Part shown: positions 1 through 12,400 of the stretch, one piece after another
Layout of the letters: the number at the start of each line of letters is the position of its first letter
Numbering within the stretch: the first letter of the stretch is position 1
Assembly (NCBI RefSeq): GCF_037975245.1
Contig: NC_092572.1
Location: 24,771,989 to 24,835,988 of the forward strand
Direction of reading: 5' to 3'
Source of the DNA: Apostichopus japonicus
Lineage: Eukaryota; Echinodermata; Holothuroidea; Aspidochirotida; Stichopodidae
DNA: 64,000 bases
Program-made: the position numbers and the translations under genes
The notes under the pieces: generated by a model
Databases searched by the model: none
What the model saw: only the letters and a program-made list of their open reading frames with translations
What the model was told of the DNA's origin: nothing

Positions 1-3000
1 TAGAAAATAGCATGTTATTGGGATATTACCTCAACCTCTTCGCAATTTGAGGATCTTCGTCTTCTTATTTTTCTTCTTTTGCGGACTAGAATAAAATAAA
101 TAGTAATATATGGTAATATATCAACAACGAAACAATTATGTAAAAGATCTGCACAATGTCATTTTCATATTAGTGACAAGATTCCTATAGGTACAACATT
201 TTTTTTTCTAATCTTAATCTTAATCGTGAGAATTTAGAGCCAAGTACATACTTCTCTGAATGAATTTTTCACAATGTCGATAAATAAAATATTCATTCTC
301 TCAAGACGATAAAGTCTACAAGCACACAATGTGGTTGTCGTACATCACGATTTAAATGCCATTCTGTACACATGAGTGATAAAAAGGTATTATTTTAACC
401 ATCTGAAACCACAGACTTCTTAAAGTTTCATCTATAAAATTGATAGTGGAAAATATTTGGTTTTAGAATCTTTACATTAAATGAAATGTGGGAAAAGTTG
501 CATACTTTTGTGATAATATATGAAAATTATGTCACATGTTACTATCTTACCAACATTACCTTTTGTGAAAATAATAACAACGGAGATCGCCGCAATGACA
601 ACGAAAGCAAACGAAGCTAACATAACAACCGTGAGATGATTAACATCTTTCAGTTTACTTCCAAATACTGCATCGTTTGGCTCATTTATTGGAGGATCTG
701 TTGAGAAAGGATATTAATAACATTAAAATAATAATCAGAATTTTATTTTACGACATTTAAGCGACCACAATAATTGGAGAAACCCGCAAAGGCTTATGGC
801 TTACACGTCGAATGGCTTCCAATTCAACAATTTAACTCAAATTTGGAATCTTTCAATTTAGTAAGTCCTTTCAGATGGGAAAACGTTAATTTTTCTTGGA
901 TAAGAAACCCACCTTAATATGACCCGGTTAATATAGATTGTTCTACATAGTTTGCAGCGTATTGTTAATTACAAATTTACAAATTACCTTACTAATAAAC
1001 CATATCACATCGACTAACATGTTGCTCTATTGATATAGTATCTTTTTCTGCCATATTTTAATCCTACTGTTTTACTAACAACTCTTACATATTTTACTTT
1101 TATTTTCCTTGGCATATCTTTAAATTAATGAAACTCTGTTACTAAATAGCAACATATGGTTGCCAGTTTGTGTAAAACCATTTACAAAAGACGGGGTACC
1201 GTACCACAATTTCGGGAATTACATCTTCAGCCTTCATTGTGACATTCAAAACCGACATCTTTGTACTTGAGTCAAGCTTGGCTTACAAAGAATGACTCGT
1301 TGCTTTTCCTTCACAGTGAAACATAATCCATGCTACCTTTTGTCTTAAAAGCTTCAGTGGTGCAATTTAAACAGGATTTGATAAAATATTGAATAATGGT
1401 TACCAACTTACCATCTATGAAAATGGCCTGAAACTTCCTTGACGCTTCAAATAAGTGAGCGTGGGATCCAGCCACTGCACACTCTAACACCAGTGGCTCT
1501 TTTGTAAGTGCTTTATGTTTATACGTGGAAGTGAGCGTGATGTCAAATGTCACACCATCAGTTGAAACTTGTTTCTTCTCTTCGAAAAAGTGTATCATCG
1601 AGGATTGAGTACCGTGAGACGTTTTCCAAGTGAGATCCACTTCTGGACGTACACCGAAGAGTGAACAAGTTAGGTTACCTGTGACGCCCACTTCAATTGC
1701 ACAATATATACCTGGTTTACACCCTTTAATATCGATGTAAAAAGGCTCCGGAATTACTAGTAAGAAATAAAAATACAAAAAGAATACGTGTAAAACTAAC
1801 CGTACGTAATTTCAAGGATGTTCCTTTTGTTTTAGTCCAATCGATATATAAAAATGTATCCTTAAGGCAAAAATAAAAACAAATGTTCCTTCGAAATGCA
1901 GAAAAAAAGTATTACAAGATAACTACAAATGTTGAGGGTAGTATAGGTTTACTGGTAATGCATGTACTGCATACCTGACTAACATATACATCTGTATAGC
2001 AATATTGCAACTAGAAATGAATATTCTAGATTCAGATCACGAAACTTACCATAAACAAACAGCTGGTACTTGTTGACACTGTCTGTGAATCCATCATGAA
2101 ATATGCATGCATATGTGCCTTCATCTTCCACCTGTACTGCTTCTGTCGTTAGGACCCCATTCCCTTCCAATCGAAAATCTGTCGATAATTCGGTGATGGC
2201 TTTCTCTCCTATAAATGTTAATACCACCAGATCGACAACTTGGTTTTTCGAATACTTTTTCCACACTACGTAACTAATTGTTCTATTTGAACAGACCATT
2301 TCCATTCGGTTGTCTTGTTTGACCCAAAGTTTGATGGGATCTGTGGCAATTTCTCGCCACTTTTTAGAGAGCAGGATAATGGAAGAGCGATTATTTTGAA
2401 GTAGTTCAGACGGACAAGTAGATTTGCAGCTAAACAGCATCAGTAAATTCGAATCAAAATCATTAATTTCGATTGATGAATTTGAGTCATAAGTACCCCC
2501 TTCTTTTGGAGCAGATGTTTCTAGTGATGTGATGTTTATCTCTCCTTGTGAGGTTATGTGAGTCCAGTGAAGTAAGACGGACGGTTTAGCTCCTTCAACA
2601 GAACAGACGATGCGAGCAGATCCTGGGTCCTCTAATAAACAAAGCCTGCTCTCGCTACCGCATTTGTCAATGACAGGAAAGTCCACAGAAGGTTTTACTA
2701 GAAAAAGATAACACAAGTATTTATATTTTACAATGCATGTTTTGACAAAGTGACACTTTAAATAAAGAATACACAACCTGTTTAACATGTTTTTCATCTG
2801 TTGCAAAACCTAATGTTGCTCATTAATATGCTAGAGAGCCGTTACGTTTCGATCCTAGCCGGATTTTCTTCAAAGGTAAACTGATACAAACAAACAAAAG
2901 ACAGAGATAACACAAAGAACAGCTTAACATAAGACAAGACCAAGTTTACAGTGCTAATCCCAACTGATTGGGTCATGAAAGATATCAACATACACTACTT

Positions 3001-5084
3001 TCACTATGCCTTTGGTTGCCTCCACACCACTTTAAACACCAATTCCTACGTCTTCGTCACATTTGCTCTAATAGGCTCAATTTCCTTCAATTTGCATAGA
3101 CAAAGATCCTCGTCTCTAAAGGACAAAAAGCCAAAAAATTATTCTTAGTCCTGGACGAGACACCCATGAGAACTGATAACAAAAATGTCACCCCTCTTGT
3201 AATTTTCCACCACATTCAACTTCTCTTTCACCAAATTCCTGACAACTGTAATCACATTCGCCATACATAATATCATTACAAAGCTCTCTAAGAAATATAT
3301 CATTGCCTACATACACCGTTTGTGAAATGTAATGTGTGCTTGCCAAAACTGCTGCTTCATTAATGTTCAGAACGTTACTTGCAAATGATTGCTTCTTCAT
3401 GTTGTATTCTTTGCAGGTTCCAGATTTCAGAATATACTTCTTTCAGTTGTCACAGAAACCAGGATGCGTATAAGTCAAAAGGTTACAACACTTGAATATT
3501 ATAATCTCTAAGATATTTTATATTATGTCTAAATAAGGTCCTTAGTATACAATTTTCTGCTGGAACCAAAGCAAAGACAAGTCGCTCGTAAGAGACGTTT
3601 CTATGGCTACTGGTTCAGAGTCGTCACAGCATATAGACTGAAAAATTAATGGAATTTCAATTGCAGTTTAAATGATGTACACAAGAAATTTGTCAGCGAA
3701 TAAACTGGAATCAAATAAACGTGATTCTGTTATTTAAAGGACTCCTTGCTTCCCAGAAATGTTTGAAACCTTAATTACTGTCTATCAAAAGAGTACCCAA
3801 CTTACTAATCTCACTCTGTTGCTTGTTTCAAAAGGATGTTTCAACACAAATGTCATGAAATTGTTATCCTTCAGTCTACTTACCGATGGTGATTACTCTA
3901 ACAATGTGATTTGTTGGAATTTCTGACTGTATCTTGAAGAATACTACTGTGAAATGTTGTTCGTGTCTAATATTGACTTGGTTTATAATCAAAGAACCAT
4001 TCGGATAAATATCATATTCTCCTGAAAGGTAGCCCACACCAGATTTTTCGTTCTCTTTGAAGTTCAGAATCGGTCGATCGTTCACCAGGTCTGTAGAGTT
4101 ATACCAAAAGACGCCGTGGAATCCTGCACTAAATGAGCAATTCAACATGCCGGTTTTATGAAGTTCCAAGTACTGTGTAGGTTCACATGCAGTAGTAAGG
4201 GCTCCATCTGAAATGATAGATATTTGATATACAACAGTTGTTAAGGTTTGATCACATTTAATAACGTGGTGGCCAATTGGCTAAGGATTCGGACTTGTGA
4301 TCCAATGATTGCTGATTCGATTCTTGCACAGTTAATTACGGTGTGTCATTAGGCAAAGATCTTAAATACCTCTATCCATACAGGGGTGAAATGGGTATCT
4401 GTGAAGTAACTTGTCACTGGGAGCAGTATATAACTGCATCTGCCTGGAGGTATTGTCTCTAGGACAGGTTATCATTGGCCAGGGGTATTATAACGTTTGT
4501 AAAGTTCTTTGAAGCAACATACATCTATTATATTTATTTTATATTTATGATATTTTTATTATTAGGGGGTATAAGACACATCAAGGGCGATGGGCACCGT
4601 AGTGTGAACGCTGGCGAATTAACAGTAACTACGAGCAGACTCCATAATCGTGATCTACATTCCGGGAGGATATTTATATCCCGTAAGGCCTATAACGTAT
4701 ATCAAATGAAGTATATCAATCTTTTCTGCTCTTGTTACAGCTTGTAATTTGGTAGTGATGGCTTTGTAATGTTAGTGTGTTCGTCCCTTATTTAAACTGT
4801 CTCCCATCCTTTTCTTTACAGTGGTTACTTTCAAATGTCGATTAATGACGACCATATATAAGGCAGTGTAAAACCCATAGACATGATACACACGCCATCC
4901 CTGATGATTCCCTGAACTGCTGAGCACAAACGGAAACAAAGTCGATTAACTGAAAAATGTGGGGAACAAACTAGGTTTCTTTAGAGTTGAAGCAAGAAAT
5001 ATGTAATAACGATATATTATAATTACCTGTATAGTGAAGCAATGTAATTGCAAGAATTCCCACAAGCAAGTACATCGTGTCCAT
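1..5084 (-). CDS. Ig-domain transmembrane receptor, paralogue of the Ig-TM-NACHT gene at the right end (partial; runs off the left edge)
   Basis: A predicted type I membrane receptor. Exons in coding order are 5084-5027 (signal peptide, MDTMYLLVGILAITLLHYTG), 4207-3884 (Ig-like 1), 2697-2050 (Ig-like 2 and 3), 1756-1412 (Ig-like 4), 697-560 (membrane helix) and 85-30 (basic tail, VRKRRKIRRRR). Every internal join is phase 1 up to the last exon, which ends in phase 0. The Ig exons show paired Cys with a central Trp or Tyr core, for example CSFSAGFHGVFWY and CSLFGVRPEVDLTW, and many N-glycosylation sequons. Exon order, sizes (324 and 345 nt) and sequence match the gene at 54483-63835, where the equivalent tail exon is followed by a NACHT domain. 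The cytoplasmic effector of this copy lies beyond base 1. Start, signal peptide and splice sites are seen directly. Function as an immune receptor is inference. Confidence 0.8.
560..697 (-). CDS. Transmembrane exon of the left-edge Ig receptor
   Basis: This 46-codon exon joins in phase 1 on both sides. It encodes a short polar stalk (DPPINEPNDAVFGSKLKD) and then a roughly 23-residue hydrophobic helix around MLASFAFVVIAAISVVIIF that ends at a Lys. The next exon at 85-30 is strongly basic, the usual positive-inside stop-transfer signal, so the C-terminus is predicted to be cytoplasmic. Confidence 0.8.
741..930 (-). repeat. SINE-like interspersed repeat (3' body), intron of the left receptor
   Basis: On the minus strand this stretch repeats the body of the tRNA-like SINE at 15040-15310. 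The shared order is GGGTCATA, then a GGTGG and TTATCCAAGA block, TTTTCCCATCTGAAA, ACTAAATTGAAA, TTGTTGAATTGGAAGCCA and a C-rich end. The tRNA-like head is not clear in this copy. It lies between the transmembrane exon and the fourth Ig exon. Confidence 0.6.
2050..2697 (-). CDS. Exon encoding the second and third Ig-like domains of the left receptor
   Basis: A single 216-codon exon, phase 1 at both ends, holds two Ig-like units. The first runs from VKPSVDFPVIDKCG through IVCSVEGAKPSVLLHW to LLMLFSCKS. The second runs through MEMVCSNRTISYVVWKK to DEGTYACIFHDG, which is the classic D-x-G-x-Y-x-C strand-F motif. The same two-in-one exon occurs at 62158-62799. Two Ig domains sharing one exon is a family trait here. 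Confidence 0.82.
2770..3000 (-). mobile_element. Degenerate Penelope-like terminal fragment with decayed hammerhead-like motif (2838-2876)
   Basis: On the minus strand 2838-2876 reads as a damaged version of the motif seen intact at 40418-40457: GAAGA, a GATCC-like hairpin arm, GGCTAGGATCGAAACGT. The flank TAGAGAGCC next to it also flanks the copy at 40637-40676. It sits in the intron between the first and second Ig exons. The rest of the element body is not recognisable. Confidence 0.5.
4266..4520 (+). mobile_element. tRNA-derived SINE
   Basis: The head resembles a tRNA gene: GGTGGCCAATTGGCTAAGG matches an A box, and GATTCGATTC near 4314 matches a B box (GGTTCGATTCC type). A non-tRNA body and an AT-rich tail near 4520-4550 follow. 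The insertion lies in the first intron of the left receptor gene, in opposite orientation. It is not a functional tRNA, because acceptor and anticodon stems do not close. Confidence 0.65.
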
Positions 5085-5690
5085 TTGAGTGAGTATTTTT
5101 CTTTCTATAGGAATCAATTGTATATAATTAACCATCGTAGAAGTACCATACAAAGGTTCCTACTTACAAATGCAAGCCATTAGTTAACAGCTTAACAGAA
5201 TTACCCACAACCAATTACAGTATTTACTGCTGTTATCAATTATATCCGTAAGCAAAGCATAATCTTTACTTATATTGTAATATTAAAATATTTCACTGCT
5301 CACATTTGGAGCTCTCTAAAGTTTGTTGTTCATAACATCATGGTCGTGGGTCCACAACAACAGAGAATACGAACTTCGGGCAATTTGGAACGTGATGGGA
5401 CAGCTTAAAGAACACCGCTCTCACCTTTACCCTACTCGACACTAAGCCTCCTTGGCCACCACAAGATTCAGCAAAGACATTCAATACAATTACAATGTAG
5501 GCCTACCCTTCCAAGGCACAGACATTGGTCAAGCTAGTCGGGATCGTTAAGGCTCGTAATTAAGTCAAAATTGGACTCACATTTTTTTTGTACTGCTGAT
5601 ATGTTAATAAAATAGTGCGACTGGATGTAAAACGTAATAATAGCAAACACAACTTACATATTCTCAAAGATTCCAGCAACCCTGTTCTAG
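5085..5690. other. Upstream flank of the left receptor gene; no feature recognised
   Basis: I see no coding exon, known repeat or clear core promoter between the signal-peptide exon and the duplicated block that starts near 5692. Confidence 0.4.
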
Positions 5691-5691
5691 T

Positions 5692-6324
5692 AATTCAGAA
5701 ATAGTTTGAACATCTCAGTTACTGGATATGCCGAGTCAGACCTATATGCAGGTTGGTTGCTGTTACTTGTAAAGGAAACGACCAAGATGGCGTACTCCTG
5801 TAATGCAGTATCATACTGTCTTGCGCGTGGTATGATAAGCAATGTCAATAGAATCATTTCAAAAACCGTTAAAGCAAACACAGACGCGTACGATGAACTA
5901 TAACAGCCACATGCGAAAGACAACAGTTTGTTGACTTTCTGGAAAACTCAATCATTTTATCTAAAGTGTTTATCCGTGATTGAAGTTCAATGTCCAAATC
6001 AGGATAAACTAAGAATTCAGAAATACTTTCGAACATCTCAGTTACTGTATATGAAGAGTCAGACCTATATGCAGGTTGTTTGCTATTTCTTGTAAAGGAA
6101 ACGACAAAGTTGGCGTACTCCTGTAATGCAGTATGATACTGTCTTGCGCGTGGTATGATAAGCAATGTCAATAAAATCATTTACAAACCGTTAAAGCAAA
6201 TACAGACGTGTACGATGAACTATAACAGCCACATGCGAAAGATAACAGTGTGTTGACTTTCTGGAAAACTCAACCATTTTATCTAAAGTGTTTATCCGTG
6301 ATTGAAGTTCAATGTCCAAATCAC
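5692..6324. repeat. Two-copy tandem duplication, period about 322 bp
   Basis: The segment starting AATTCAGAAATA at 5692 recurs at 6014 and stays alignable to about 6324 with scattered substitutions and small indels. On the minus strand both copies carry related open frames. One gives EMILLTLLIIPRARQY. The other gives DLDIELQSRINTLDK, which looks coiled-coil-like. A 2-base indel after the CACATGCGAAAG segment puts these frames out of register, so neither copy is an intact gene. This could be a decayed duplicated exon or a non-coding repeat. Confidence 0.7.
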
Positions 6325-7109
6325 GCTGTAACTCAAACATATCACGGAGGTCAATTAGTGTCAGGTAGAAAAAAATTGAAGGCATTATGGAGAATTATTT
6401 GGTTAAAACAATTACTGTATGCCAGTCAGTTTATGTCTCTTTAGTACACTCCTACTTACCCTTGAATGTTAGCCGTCGGTTTGTAGATATTCATCCATAG
6501 GGAAAACTATAAAAACCTTGGATATGATGACATTTCGTCTAAATTTCCCTTCAGATTTAACTGTCTGTAGATGTGATTTAATAAAGACGTTGGGGTAATA
6601 ATCTAATAAAATGATTTAAATTAAATACTAGTAACCACTAACCTTACAAACACAGTTGCAATTTAATTATATCCATAATCGCCAAGGTGATAGTTTAATT
6701 AGGTACCATCTCTTATTGGCTAAGGAATTTAGTAAACTTCTTTTCTCGGATTACACCAGTACCTTTACTCCCATATACATTTTTTTTTGTATAAGGTGAG
6801 TGTTATACACAGTATTTCATTGATTAAATGATTGTTAAATACGATATAGTGTTCTTGAAATCGGGGTGCGAGTGCGCACATCTGAAAATTCAATTATTAT
6901 ATGGAAGAAAACAAATCTGTATCAATTGGCTTAATTAGTAAAATATAATTTATTTCATTTTTCGAATTTGCTTGATCAACCTCGATCAAATTACAGTCAA
7001 TATATCAAATGAATATAATATACTATAATACAAAGCAAACTTGACGTCGAGTCTTCATTTTTCTCTTAAATCTCAGAAGGCGAGCCTAATAATATTTCTT
7101 GCTGAGAGA

Positions 7110-7800
7110 TTAAGAGTAAGAGTAAGAATAACTTTATTCATCCTTCAATTGAACCTACAGTTCGGGAGAGACAATAAAACATGAAAAGCAGAAAGCAGTT
7201 AATAAAAGGCAAGAAAGACAACCAAACGTTTAAAATTAATATTATGAGTATTAATAGCCCGAGAAAGAAAGATACAGAAGACTACTACTGCGCGGGATTA
7301 CTTGTCTCATAAGTTGGACATGAAGGGGGTGCTACGTACAAGGCAGTGATAAACAAAGTCCACCTCCTCTTGTACTTCACCAATCACCCGTAGTTTTTAT
7401 ACGTTTATTAATACATAATTGTACCATTGCCGCCTCAGAAAATTATAGGAAATAACGCCAAACCCCACACAAAACAGAGTTATAGAAAATTTGTAATAAC
7501 TTGACCTCTACATTGAAATAATCAAATTTCCTCTAGCAGTACAATCTAGAGTTTAATTTGTCAACTATACGCTATTGACATGAACAGACCAATCCAGTTT
7601 GTGGTCGATATAAGCACATAAATACTTGGAAATATCCACACGATCGACTCTACAGTTATTATTTATGACAGAGTCCGGTGAGGGTCTATGACGACGAAAG
7701 TATACCAACATCTCCTTGGTTTCATCTACATTCGCTCTAGCATTACTTAACAAACTTACCAAGTTGAGTATTACCTTAAAACTAACAAAGTGCATTTCCC
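7110..7800 (-). mobile_element. 5'-truncated non-LTR (LINE) retrotransposon fragment with reverse transcriptase remnant
   Basis: The minus-strand frame 7795-7565 matches the end of the palm/thumb region of LINE reverse transcriptases: NVDETKEMLVYFRRH, then VDRVDISKYLCAYIDHKLDW. These fit the family pattern K-T-K-E-M, then the F-K-Y-L-G-x-x-I-D block. The palm motif F-A-D-D is absent, so the copy is 5'-truncated. The low-complexity 7118-7170 region could be its 3' end. CR1/Jockey-like affiliation is a guess. Confidence 0.6.
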
Positions 7801-8862
7801 GTTCAATCTGAATTCATTTCAATGATTTTCAGAATCGATATTAATCAAGCAAAAAAGCAACATGTGAATCATTCAAACGGACTAATCAAGATGAAACCAA
7901 AATATTATAAATTTGTACAGTATGTAATGGTCACTGCTAACCAGTGCAAAATATCAGTTTCAGGCAAAATACTATCTGAAGGATTTATTTTTCAAACGTG
8001 ACACTTATAAGAAAAAGTCATCACTATATCAAACCGATATAGTTCGTCACTTCAAACTTGACGTATCAAATAATAAGTTGTTAACAGAACTATATAAAGA
8101 TACGGTGAAAAGCTGGATTTAAAAAAAAAAAAAAAACAGCCTAAAGCATCCGGAAAACCTCGTGTGGAACCCAAACTGAAAACTGTTTACATTCAACATG
8201 AATACTGTAAGCATTTTAATGAACAACGGATATTAAATATGCAGGATGTGTTCAATGTAAGCAACAAAACAATAAATAAAACCAATATAATTTATCGAAA
8301 CTTCATTCATCTCTTAGATATTAGTGTTCATATATGTGTTTGCTTTGAGAAAGTTAAGGACTATCTAACATACAGGGGGAATTAACTAACATAATTATCA
8401 AACAGTCAAAGCTATACTCTGGGCGGACTTGTAACGTAGGTTTACAAGCAGGACATTCAGGAAATCTGAAAAATACATGTGAGCGACAATGCACAGTTCT
8501 TTTGAACAAAATATCCTCTGATTGATAGACTGAAGAATAGTAAGCTTTGTCCTATCACATCCCATCCTTCCCTCCAACCGAGTAGTCTTCTCTGCATTCG
8601 TAACATGAATTTTCATGACTGTAGTTTCAGCTTTCAAGCACCTGTAGGTACGAAAATAGAAATATGCAGAAAGTAAGATACTCTGGCCAGGCATTACCAA
8701 CGAGCGGCTCATTCTTCTTATAAGTTCTGAATGATAAATGTTTCCCACCAAGTGAGGTAACATAACATACCCTGAGCTATCGCCCCACGGGACGGCTTAC
8801 CGTAACGCATCAAAAATGACATACATATATTTTCATTGTTTAAAAATGAAAGTGTGACATTT
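7801..8862. other. Intergenic stretch without a supported gene
   Basis: This holds an A-run near 8120-8136 and two open frames (8164-8385 plus, 8398-8763 minus). Neither has a recognisable domain or convincing splice context. The minus frame overlaps the 3' flank of the propeller-ZU5 gene and might be part of its long 3' UTR or an alternative last exon, but I cannot show either. Confidence 0.35.
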
Positions 8863-8868
8863 TATTTT
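8863..8868 (-). promoter_or_regulatory. Polyadenylation signal AATAAA
   Basis: TTTATT on the plus strand gives AATAAA on the minus strand about 120 nt downstream of the stop codon at 8987-8989. It supports that stop as the real end of the gene. Confidence 0.5.
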
Positions 8869-8986
8869 CATTAATGTAAGAATATTCTGTAATATGCAAA
8901 TCCTCACTCTATCAGAAAACCTCTTCGTAATGATATTTGCACATTTAACTGTTGATATGAAAGTTATTAAAGGAATTGGTATGACA

Positions 8987-9448
8987 TCAAACAGCAATCA
9001 TGCAAACCTTTGGACTAGCAGTTAACTGCATAAGCTTGTCCTGTTGTCCCACGAGAAATATACACGTCGGGATATCACGATGACGGCCCTTCCTCTCCAG
9101 GACAAAGTTACAAGATTTCTCCTCTGAGTTTGAAACGACTTTAAATGATACTTCCTGGAAATGAACGGAATTGTTGACACAATATTAAATCAAAGACAAT
9201 ACAAAAATGTTACTTATTCGTATCATTCTGCCTAAAATATTGACCGTTACTGTTAGCAACTGTGTCATATAAGATTAACAAACTAAATATAGTCAAGTCC
9301 TTACCTTGGGGTTTTCCCTTGGAGTGATGTATTTCCAATTCTTCGAAACAATACGATGGAGAAAGATGTATAGATGTTTCCGTCCTTCCTTTAAGAATAG
9401 GTATTGCTTGTGCTGTTCTAAAAGACTGTCATCCTTCAGATGTAGTTG
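8987..9448 (-). CDS. Last two exons of the first ZU5-UPA gene (UPA domain)
   Basis: Exons 9448-9305 and 9154-8987 encode the C-terminal half of UPA (HLYIFLHRIVSKNWKYI, then EEKSCNFVLERKGRHRD). They align with 39620-39480 and 38943-38791 in the paralogue (KPLTIFFQKLTPSKWHN, SSEEKSCAYHIRTKSS). The paralogue splices on at a GTTTG donor. Here the matching GTTTGC is read through and a stop follows six codons later. So the protein either lost its last exon or uses this donor alternatively. Confidence 0.75.
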
Positions 9449-12400
9449 CTAGTTATCAAAAAGAGGATATAAATATCATTAAGTAGGTTGTATTTAATTA
9501 AAAATAACCAAATATCTAAGAATTTAGCGTTCTTGAGTTAAATGTGTGAACGAGATCGACTTAATACCATAATTTAAAGAAAAAGGAAAAAATATAATAA
9601 AAATGTTACTCCCATGTAGGTTATGTAGTGATATCACTTATACCATTGATGTGATATTCTCCCAGTTAATTTCATGTTATAAACTTGCCAAAGCCTCGTC
9701 CTATGCAATTGTATGAGTTCACCCTTCGTTAGTGTTTGACTAGTACTAATTGAACATATTGTTTTATTCCATACAATCCGTCAGCTATTCCATGTAACTA
9801 AGGTGAAGCTTCCTGTTACAGAGTATAACACACATCTCTCGAGTTGCCACGTACCACATGACCTTCGAGAATGTAACATCTCGATAAATTTACGTTTACC
9901 TGACTGTATCCTGGAAGATCTGGATAATAGCCAACTTCTAAATTGACAATTCTGTCCCTGAGATTCATCGGTTTTCCAGCAGTATAAACTCTGATTCGCT
10001 TGCCTACAACAATGTTGTCATCAACTCTGTAAGTCACCCAGCAGAAACTACGCAAGAATATAACACAATGATCTGCCTTGAGTTGGAATGCAACGTTGGG
10101 CATTTCTTCCCAACTCGGTTGGTATCCTGTATAAAAATAATGACAAACCGAGAGCGTTGTGTTTCAGATGACATCATCAATTTCTCGTAAAGAGAAAACT
10201 ATGTTCAATAAATTTACAATAACATAACATGCAACTATTAACTAAGTAGAGCATCTTTCCTTTCCAAATCAACATTACTGAAAAGGATTTATTTAATTGG
10301 ACCATCAATCCGACGCATCTAAAACGATAATATACCTGACTGAATTGAATTAAAAAGGCTAACAATTTAGTGACATTTTCTGAAAACCGATCAAAGTAGA
10401 TCAAAAGTCAGTCAAAAATTGATAGATAAACACGTTTTACCTTCCTTGTGATGACTGACGTAAACTTTTACAAGCTCTTGATTAAAGTCTTGCTTTAACT
10501 TCAAGCAGTGTGGTAGAAAAAGTTGAACAGGACGTCTGAACTGAAGTTTGTTTGGGAGAAGTTCCACAGTCAGAGAGGAATTATCCGTGAATGATTTCGG
10601 ATGTGCCTCAAACCTGGCATCGGATACAATGTTCATCTCGATGGGATACGACTCTGTCAGAGCGTTGGGAGGAATTTCCAACTTCACATTTGTTCCGTGT
10701 ATCCGCATATTTTCTCCATCTACGGACACTAAAGACTGTGTACTCAGAGGAGAAGAGGCGACTGAAACAGAAAATATTGAATGATAAATTTTAGGAAATG
10801 ATAGTAGTTATGAGAGTTGAAAAAATGTAAGATAATATATAATAGTGTAAAGGGAAGTAAATTTTGGTAACAAGTAATCAATGTGCTATGCATAATGTAA
10901 ATATTGATACGCAGAGAGCATATCGATTAATAAACTTATTGATTCATAGTTCGTCATATGTGGTATAGACTATGCACAATGAAATTGATCAATCATAGTC
11001 TAAGGAATAATTGTCCAGAGAACAGTAAGGAATAAACGACGCCACATCAACAACCATTATCAAAACATCCATTCTGCACATTTCACATTAACTTAAAATG
11101 GGAAAAATAAGGTAAAACGATAATTCAGGAAGGAATGAACTAATATATCAACCAACGATAAATTAATCAATTTACCTGAGCCCCTCGACACCGGTGAATA
11201 ACGGGCATATGCAGCTGCCTCGGATTCAATCATTGGATCAGATGTTGGAGGGTTGAAATAATGTTGTCTTAATTTAGTCATTCCCAAATCAGAAATCTTC
11301 AATAGAACAATGAAAAAAAAAACATGAGTGAACTTTATCACATTTACTGCAAGTTTTATGTTAAACAGAACAAAACATACATATGAATTAAACACAATGA
11401 AATGTTTTGTATCAATAAGGCGGATAATAGGTACAGAATGACCGTAGTAACAGTTATGGTTTATGGAATTACTCGATCGCCTAAGGATATCAGTAACAAA
11501 ATCATAAACGATGCGAATAGCTTATCAAAGTTACCTCTAAATTTGAAAGATGTTGTTGAGCTTGTTCTCTCTCAAAGACGACATCTCTGTCTTGATCTTC
11601 ATCTACGAAACATGAGAAAATGATGAAAACAAGTACTACAATATCACAATGTAATGCTATATAACTCGAAAGATTTGAAAACATGGTTAGTGATTAAGAG
11701 CATGAATTAGATTATAGTTCGTTCTGTCGATATTTGAATACAGACGTCTCACTAGATACATTCATTGCCAAGATTATTCTTTCACATTCATGAAATAATA
11801 TGTCAATTATTTTAACTGTTGTTTGTTGAAAAGCAAAAAAAAAATAGTTCGTGCGATTATGACTGATCATACTCCTGTCATTTCTTACCTCCTGACGAGT
11901 AAGGGTTCCTAGGATGAATTTCACTCGTTGTGCTATAGTACTAAAAAATGGAAACAAACATATATCGATAAAGGTATTCCTAACAGGCTTCTTCATTGAC
12001 ATCGTAAATGACATAAAATAAACAGAAAGTATGTTTATGATAGTATTTAAAAGTTAGAAAGTCTATCCTTTTGATCCTAAATGTATCTTGTTAAGAGGAT
12101 GTAGCTGAAACGAAAGCAGACCAAAGAACGACAAATAGAGCAGACTTAGATAGGATGGTGAAGAGAACTGCTGACGGAAGTTTGCAAGCGTTAACATCAC
12201 TACAAACTAGCAAGATAACAGTCACGGGTGACAAGATATCGTATTTTTTAACTGAAGTCATAGCTGACATGTAAATGTTTCTATTAGAAAGTATAGAAAC
12301 TTACTGTGGACTGATCAAATGACTAAAGGATCACGTTGAATCATGTATGACAAATGTTAAACAAAACAATATGCACGTAACATTCGGAAAGGTGCACTAT

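Noticed and set aside
4266-4340. Possible functional tRNA gene
   Set aside because: A and B boxes are present but the acceptor and anticodon arms do not pair, and a SINE body follows.
8398-8763. 121-codon minus open frame
   Set aside because: No domain, and a stop plus AATAAA precede it in the gene model; more likely 3' flank.
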